Shown: positions 57,669-64,000 of the stretch, piece by piece
Numbering within the stretch: position 1 is the first letter of the stretch
Layout: the number at the start of each line of letters is the position of its first letter
From: Aricia agestis
Taxonomy: Eukaryota; Arthropoda; Insecta; Lepidoptera; Lycaenidae
Length of the DNA: 64,000 nucleotides
Assembly (NCBI RefSeq): GCF_905147365.1
Contig: NC_056420.1
Span: 10,922,001-10,986,000, forward strand
Direction of reading: 5' to 3'
Translations under genes and position numbers: made by a program
Notes under the pieces: generated by a model
Databases searched by the model: none
Seen by the model: the letters and a program-made list of their open reading frames with translations, nothing else
Told to the model about the DNA's origin: nothing

Positions 57669-58561
57669 CAAAGACTTTCAAAAACTACATAAACAAAATA
57701 CAATTGTAGTTTATAGTCGATGATGTATTTTTTTTTTTTGATTTCCACCCCCACCCCCCCCCCCCCCCCCCTATCGTTATTTTTTTGCTGTTTTGTAGTT
57801 GTTTGCTGTTTTTATTTTTTGATATTATACATTCGTTTGTTAATGTATAGTTTTTCTTCTTTTTTTAAATGTAAGTATGTATTTTGTAAACGAAAACGGA
57901 GGTTCTGAATCTAAAAATGTAGCGTAAGTCTACCTTTATGATAGGTCAAAAGGTTAAATAGTTATAAGTACATAGCTTAACGAAATTGTATGACCTTTAA
58001 AACGCTACACATAATAAAGTTACTTTAGTTTTTATTATTCGTAGCTTGTGGCCCTTTAAAGTCTGAACCGTTCATAAAATAAGTAATAATTATCATCAAC
58101 AGAATCTCCCTAGCAACAACATTAGGAGCAAACCGATGAAGACATAAAAAACAATTCAACGCTATTATTTATACGATAAAACAATTTTCAACATTAATTA
58201 TATTCGTACGTAGACGTTATCTGATCTGAAAATCGCGTATACTTGTCACATACGCTATTGTTTTTGGGACAATTATTTTTTCGAATTAACATCTTTACGA
58301 CATTACGTATGAATTAACGAAGTAATTACGGTCGTAAACGAGATTAAAGGTTACAATGCGTCATGAATTTGTAAACAAAGATGTAACTATTGAACACATA
58401 TACTGTATTGGTCGTGGTGTAAATCTTACAACGATTTCGGTGACTGTAGAGTGTGGCCCATTGCTTTGAAGCCAAGACAGCAGGAGCAATTTCATAGTGC
58501 CCAAGTATGTGGAATACACAAGACCTTCAATGTTACTCCCAAACTTTTTGACTCCCATATT
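57669..58561. other. Non-coding stretch with T and C runs
   Basis: A run of 12-13 T at about 57727-57739 and a C run 57754-57771 (18 C). The remainder is AT-rich with no gene. Confidence 0.5.
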
Positions 58562-58903
58562 CAGTGACGGATTAACCCTTAATCAAATTAAGCAATTGCC
58601 TAGGGCATCACGTCTGAGGGAGCACCAGAAGAAGGACAAAAAACATACGTCCTTAGGGCATCACGTCTCACCACTCTCACTTCACCAAAAACCTCACCAA
58701 AAAAAGTTTCTAAAAAAGAACTAATGTTTTTAGGTGGTAAAAGCTTCAAGACAGATCCTAGTTGACTAGGGAATGCAAATCTCGCGAGATTGGAGCTCAA
58801 GCGAGATCCCGCGAGTTTATGAATACAATACCGCGAGATCTCGCCAATTTCGAGATCTTGCGAGATTAGCAGTTTGGTGGGTTTTTTGCAAATAATCACA
58901 ATA

Positions 58904-59239
58904 TTTTTTTTTTTTTTTTTTATTAAATAAGGGGGCAAACGAGCAAACGGGTCACCTGATGGAAAGCAACTTCCGTCGCCCATGGACACTCGCAGCATCA
59001 GAAGAGCTGCATGTGCGTTGCCGGCCTTTTAAGAGGGAATAGGGTAATAGGGGAGGGTAGGGAAGGGAAGGGAATAGGGGAGGGTAGGAAAGGGAATAGG
59101 GTAGGGGATTGGGCCTCCGGTAAACTCACTCACTCGGCGAAACACAGCGCAAGCGCTGCTTCACGCCGGTTTTCTGTGAGAACGTGGTTTTTATCCGGTC
59201 GAGCCGGCCCATTCGTGCCGAAGCATGGCTCTCCCACGT
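58904..59239 (-). mobile_element. SINE, full length, inside hAT B
   Basis: A run of T (about 58904-58921) and ATTAAATAAGGGGGCAAACG at the left, GGCTCTCCCACGT at the right. The most complete copy in the window, with all blocks intact. Confidence 0.85.
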
Positions 59240-59278
59240 ATTTGAATAAATTACGAAAAAAAAGTAATAAATATTTTA

Positions 59279-59436
59279 AGGCCCGTATTTTTGGTCAGTA
59301 CTTAAGAAGCGCCTCGGCCTCAAGGAACGTTTCAGGCTCTGTGATTGGTTGGCTGTCAAAATTTGGACCAATCACAGAGGCGAACCGCGCCTTGAGGCCG
59401 AGGCGCTTTTTAAGTACTGACCAAAAATACGGGCCT
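59279..59436. mobile_element. TA-flanked foldback MITE, copy 2
   Basis: AGGCCCGTATTTTTGGTCAG and its exact complement at the other end, TA on both sides, and arms of about 49 bp with one mismatch. The core GGCTCTGTGATTGG / CCAATCACAGAGGC is shared with the copy at 44657. Confidence 0.88.
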
Positions 59437-60224
59437 TAGTATTATAAGATCAACATTCATTTTCACGAATTTTTCAATATAATTTTATGCATTAAACATT
59501 GTTTGACGTATGTCTATAATTTTCAAGTAGTTGACATACATATCTACTATCTATCAATTAATAATAAATGTAAGATACAACCAGTATTCGCTTCTAATCT
59601 AACTAGTAATATCGTGGACGTCCGCGGTAAAACGATAAAAAGGGATGTAAAATGTATGGAATAGTCTTCATATAATATATATGAAGACTCTTTTAAATTT
59701 TCGTTGACGATAACTTTTTAACGTGCACGTTAGAGGACATCACGACGCCTACACTTCAAAAGGGCATTTGACGCACCCAACGTTTTGTCGTGGAAGACGA
59801 CGTCTACGATAACGTGACGACTGACGTCCAGAATTACTATAAAAGCGCATATTATCAAACGCAAATCTTTTAGTAATAACAGTTCTTTTATAACTAACAA
59901 AACAACGAGAAGTCAAAATTCAGGACCTAGTTGAAAATCACATTGCACATTTGCTTAGGCCAGCTCCTCTTTGTTTTTACTCCGTGATAGCAACTCCGTC
60001 CATGTCAGTCTCCTCACTCAGGCCGTACTTCGAATAAGACGTTTCATGCTCAGGTGCAATCTCGTCAAACTCGCGAGATCTCGCCTTTTTTTCGTCCGAG
60101 ATCAATCTCGCTAAAAAAGGCCGAGATCTCGCGAGAACGAGATTGCATACCCTATAGTTGACATACGGAAGGGGGGGGGGGGGGGGGGGGTATCAAGTAT
60201 TCTTAATCCGTCACTGCCCATATT

Positions 60225-60978
60225 ATGTGCTTCTGACGCATAGATCGAATTTCTTGTTAGATAATCAGATGCTCAGCCTAATATAATATGTTGTCTCCTA
60301 GTTAATTTCACGCACGAATTGAACTTACGTCCTCCGAATCGAGAACCGAGTCATATGCCACTGGGCCGCGTAGGTGTAAAATGTACTATAATGTCATCTT
60401 AAGTAAGGCACGACGTTTTATTCTCAATAATTTTTTGACAATTTATTGATATCATTAACTATATTATTGATTATTGATCAATGATCATAATATTCTGTAT
60501 TATGAAAAAAATACCATGTAAAATTGCTCTTTGACAATTTGACATGTATCTATGTTATAGATCATGATCACCGTCACGATGTGTCCAAGGAGATGATATC
60601 AGCGCACGCGCCTGCCGCGTGACAGATCACCAGATACGATGACCAGCTACACTGCACTGATATCGATTTAAGTCCAGAAGATGGTACAAAAAGTGAAAGA
60701 GGCATTCGTCCAGACTCCAAAAGAATTTTGACGAATACTTATTTTACTAGACAATAAACAATAGAAGATAAACAGAAAAGTACTAGGTAATTATATTATT
60801 TTGTTTGAAACAGAAGTAATTCTGTTTCGATATTTAGCCTACCTCTTAGGGTAGGTCGACATTACGTCTGGGCCTAACCTAAGGGAAGATCTAACCCTTC
60901 TTTAGTTTGGACCACGATTGATAACCATGATTGCACAGCTATCTCTAGCATACACACGGTACAACCAATTATGTGCAA
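60225..60978. other. Non-coding stretch
   Basis: No gene. AT-rich, with a short CAGCGCACGCGCCTGCCGCG island at about 60600-60620. Confidence 0.45.
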
Positions 60979-62052
60979 CTAGATGTCCCGCGCGGCTTCG
61001 CCCGCGTAAATTAGGAATTTCACAGAAAGCGTACATTTTCGAATAAAAATATCTATAAATACTCCTTTCACGTGGTCTACTCTATATAAGTGCCAAATAT
61101 TGCCATAAAAATTGCTCCAGTAGTTCGTGAGATAAACCCCTTCTAATATTTTCCCCGTTTTTACCACTTTTTCCTGAGTTTCTTCGGTCGTATTAGTCTT
61201 AGCGTGATAATATAATATAATATAGCCTATTATAGGCTTACTCGATAAATGAGATAGGCTAACTCGATAAATGAGATATCTAACACTGAAATAAGTTTTT
61301 AAATCGGACCTGTAGTTCCTGAGATTAGCACATTCAAGCAAATATACTCTTCAGGTTTATAATATTAAGAAGTATAGATTTTTTTAAATTATTGCTTGAC
61401 AAACTCGAGCCTCGATCTAAAAGACTATGAAAAGGCTCATAATCATGGGACGATGCATGGTATAATATTATGGTAGTGATGATGATGACGATGAATGTAA
61501 TTTGCATAGTAGCATATGCTTTCCGTTCTTAAAACAAACTCCCAAATTTGTATCTATAAAGAATCAGGAGTTCTCTCAGCACCTTCCGAACCACGGTATA
61601 CCAGGTATACCTCGGTGCAAAATCTTACTTGTTTGTAGCTTAAGCTTAGAATACTTCTCACGAAACCGAAGTCACCACATATTTCCCCATAAATTTTGAG
61701 GAGTTCCCTCGATTACTTATGGATCCTTCATCAGATCACCACTTTCGTGAATATAATACCAAATTGGGATGATACCCTACATACCAAAAAAAATTTTGAA
61801 AATCGGTTAACAAACGGCGGAGTAATCGTTGAACATAAGAAAACGAACATAACACCTCCCCCATTTTGAAAGTCGGTTAAAATTGTAGCCTATGTGTTAT
61901 TCTGATATATAAGCTATATTATTGTAAAATTTCATTAAAATTCGATCAGTAGTTTTTGCGTGAAAGAGTAACAAACATCCATACATCCACACATCCACAC
62001 ATCCATACATCTATACATCCATACATCCAAACAAACTTTCGCCTTTATAATA
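60979..62052 (-). mobile_element. Helitron-like element, copy 2 (longer)
   Basis: On the minus strand it begins near 62052 with a TAGTATTATAAAGGCG segment. It continues through a (GGATGTAT)-type minisatellite, the same body as 3441-4232, and ends with the GC-rich hairpin and ATCTAGTTGC at 60979. It keeps about 110 bp missing in copy 1. Confidence 0.65.
61976..62034. repeat. (CATCCATA/CATCCACA)n minisatellite
   Basis: About seven 8-bp units, CATCCATA or CATCCACA, inside the Helitron-like element. This is a common place for repeat expansion near the 5' end of such elements. Confidence 0.85.
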
Positions 62053-64000
62053 CTAGCAGCATAATTGACGAATATGCCCTTTTACTTATTAATAACTTGT
62101 ATTGGCCCATCATAGAGAGGAGAAAAGGTAGATCATCTTACCATTTCCAAATTAATATATATTTTTTTTAGCACAGGAGCTACTGTCTGATGATAATGAT
62201 GATGATGATGATCAGTGTAGCTGGCGGTCGACCAGCGTGTTCGGTTTACGAGCCATGTGTTCAGTTATATCGAACGCCACTTCTGTTTATTGCTAAAGAA
62301 ATTTCATCTCAAAAACTCGAGAACGCGGTTTCAATTTTATGCCTACAACACAGTTTCAATACATTTTGATCTCAATGTAAACAGAGTGGCTATTATGCTA
62401 CCTATTTAAACGTCACGTATTAGCCACGCAATGGAGAAATAGAATGGCTATTGGCTAATAGCATACAAAAATTTGTCAAGTTACGATGTTTTGCTTTTTT
62501 CACAACTTCGTTTACACGTATTCGTACATTTTGCCGCAATACGAACTATCCTATGTGGGCATGCGTACAGTCAAAATTAGATACCGGGAACTCTACATTT
62601 TTTACGGCAATGACAAAAGAAGGCTAAAAGCTCATATCCAATATCCATACATATCAAATAAGAGAATCAAGGCCCTGATTCACAACTCGTATTTCGACTT
62701 CGGAAACTTTATCGCGCGACATCCAATAAAGTCTCACCGCTTTAGGCAATGAGTACTGACCAATGACCGCACAATAAATATTCCGAATCCGAGTCATACG
62801 GCAATCGTGAATCGTCCTGCCCGGTTTAAAATCGTATCACACTTTACTAAATAAAACTTCACTAAACCCTTCAAAACAAAGCATTCCCGCCATGTTTTCA
62901 TGAGGGTAGTTCAGTGACAGTGCGGCTGTCAAAGCATCACTTCCGCTGGCACGGCGACGGCAGCCATTTGCATCTCAATGGCGCCAGCGACTGTAATATG
63001 ACAAGCGAGAAGACAGACACACAATAGGTTTGTCCATAGGCAATCTGATATATTTTTTAAGATAGAGTTGTATGTTTGTATGTTTTTGATAACGAGATGA
63101 CGCCCGTAGCTCCGTTGCTCCAAACTTTGGGCACCGTACATTTTTCCGGGATGAAAGTTATTCTATGACTTTTCATCGTGTAAAAATAATAAATGAATTA
63201 TAGATAAGGCAATAATAATAAATGGTATTAAAAAATGAAAATTATAGAATCAAGTTAAAGTTGCATTATTTACAGCAAAATTTCTAACATTGATATGGAA
63301 GTATAAACTCTTAGTTTGACCATCAATTGAAGTCTGAAAAGGAAGTAACCAAAAAAAAATGTACTTATACTTTTTGAGATTCATTAAAAAAGGTATTAAA
63401 AATACCAAAACTACAAAAAGGAGGTGCAGCATAAAAAAAATAAGTAGGCGATTACGTAGGACTAATGGAATTTAAGGACTGCACATTTTTCTTGTCTCAC
63501 ATTTTTAATTTAACTAGATACTTAAGTGAGCCATTTACTTAAAAAAGGGGTGAGACAAAAATATTATCTCATAAGAATTTAACCCTCCTTAATGAAACCC
63601 GAAAACAAATTACATAAAAACGCAGATTAAAAAGAGTTGTTAAAGTTAATAGCATAAGCCACTGAACAGATTTTGATGTGACTTTGCACTTAGATTATAT
63701 TGTTTATTACGCAGCAGGGTGAAAGTACCTACTATTTTTGTATCAAAATGTTGTGTGATGACATTTTTATAAAATTTTCTCGTGAAGTTAATCTCGTGTC
63801 AGTTTGACCAGCGCCTGTTAAAGCTGATCGTTAATTAAATATAACTTTTATCTCTCACCGTTAAAACAAGTTTAACACTAACTTTTACTTGTCCGAAAGA
63901 GACCCCCAGACTGCATACTTTTAGTCGGCCGATAGTTTGATCGAATCAGTACGAAGATGTATGAAAGTGCGCACACTAAACGATTTGTATTGGCCGATAA
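62053..64000. other. Non-coding stretch to window end
   Basis: No gene supported. An 88-codon open frame at 62486-62752 has no recognisable domain. It has a (GAT)n tract at 62190-62212. GGCCGATAGTTTGATCG near 63926 and TTGTATTGGCCGATAA at the last bases may be the two ends of a TIR element cut by the window edge. Confidence 0.4.
63096..63170 (-). mobile_element. Helitron-like 3' fragment
   Basis: GATGACGCCCGTAGCTCCGT followed by GGCACCGTACATTTTTCCGG is the minus-strand form of the 3' end seen at 25920-26105. Confidence 0.45.

Larger units (their letters stand above)
58767..60154. mobile_element. hAT element family B, inserted in family A
   Basis: Ends TAGGGAATGCAAATCTCG and CGAGATTGCATACCCTA, flanked by TAGTTGAC on both sides (58759-58766, 60155-60162), which is also the sequence expected at that point in family A. 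Both ends carry the TCTCGCGAGA palindrome (58780-58789, 60127-60136) plus several GCGAGATCTCGC variants. No transposase frame remains, and the interior carries a SINE and a foldback element. Confidence 0.9.
58562..60216. mobile_element. hAT MITE family A, copy 2, expanded by nested insertions
   Basis: The same CAGTGACGGATTAA TIR as 39952, flanked on both sides by CCCATATT (58554-58561, 60217-60224), a perfect 8-bp duplication. Family A interior sequence runs 58562-58766 and resumes at 60163, ending with a run of 20 G (60171-60190). The middle 1.4 kb belongs to another element. Confidence 0.92.

Noticed and set aside
62486..62752. 88-codon plus-strand frame with Tyr-rich peptide
   Set aside because: No homology recognised and no gene structure around it.

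Overview
The window looks like a non-coding, transposon-dense stretch of an insect nuclear genome, most likely a butterfly or moth. The organism call rests on four things: two canonical insect 5S rRNA genes, several copies of a SINE that I recognise from memory as typical of Lepidoptera, many short repeats ending in CTAGT that resemble lepidopteran non-autonomous Helitrons, and AT-rich background DNA without bacterial-style gene packing. I found no convincing host protein-coding gene. Almost all short open frames are chance frames, strand shadows or translated repeats.

Layout. 1-8.8 kb: AT-rich DNA with Helitron-like fragments (3.1-4.6 kb), one SINE and a short minisatellite. 8.8-11.2 kb: a decayed 2.4-kb DNA transposon with terminal inverted repeats (TIRs), transposase-like coding remnants and later insertions. 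12-25 kb: scattered foldback elements and hairpins. 28-31 kb: a TIR element with a hAT MITE inside it, then the 3' end of a non-LTR retrotransposon with a frameshift, abutted by a SINE. 35.7-35.9 kb: two perfect palindromes side by side. 37.4-37.7 kb: a tandem pair of nearly identical 5S rRNA genes. 38-44 kb: a LINE ORF1 relic, hAT MITEs with intact 8-bp target duplications, and a (TA)59 tract. 44.4-48.1 kb: an unusually dense cluster of ten foldback elements.

49.4-55.8 kb holds the main item: a complete Ty3/gypsy-type LTR retrotransposon of 6,435 bp. Its two 546-bp LTRs appear identical. It has a 4-bp target duplication, a tRNA-Leu primer-binding site, full gag and pol frames, and a polypurine tract. 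Gag and pol appear to be joined by a -1 programmed frameshift at a GGGAAAC heptamer followed by a potential pseudoknot. All catalytic motifs of protease, reverse transcriptase, RNase H and integrase are visible, so the copy is recent and possibly active. A decayed inverted relative of its LTR lies about 200 bp downstream.

57-60.2 kb contains nested insertions: a SINE inside a MITE, then a hAT MITE that received a second hAT element, which itself received a SINE and a TA-type foldback element. The last 4 kb has an inverted copy of the Helitron-like repeat seen at 3.4-4.2 kb. The only genes likely to be functional are the two 5S rRNA genes and the gag-pol of the LTR element. The rest reads as insertion history in a gene-poor or intronic region.
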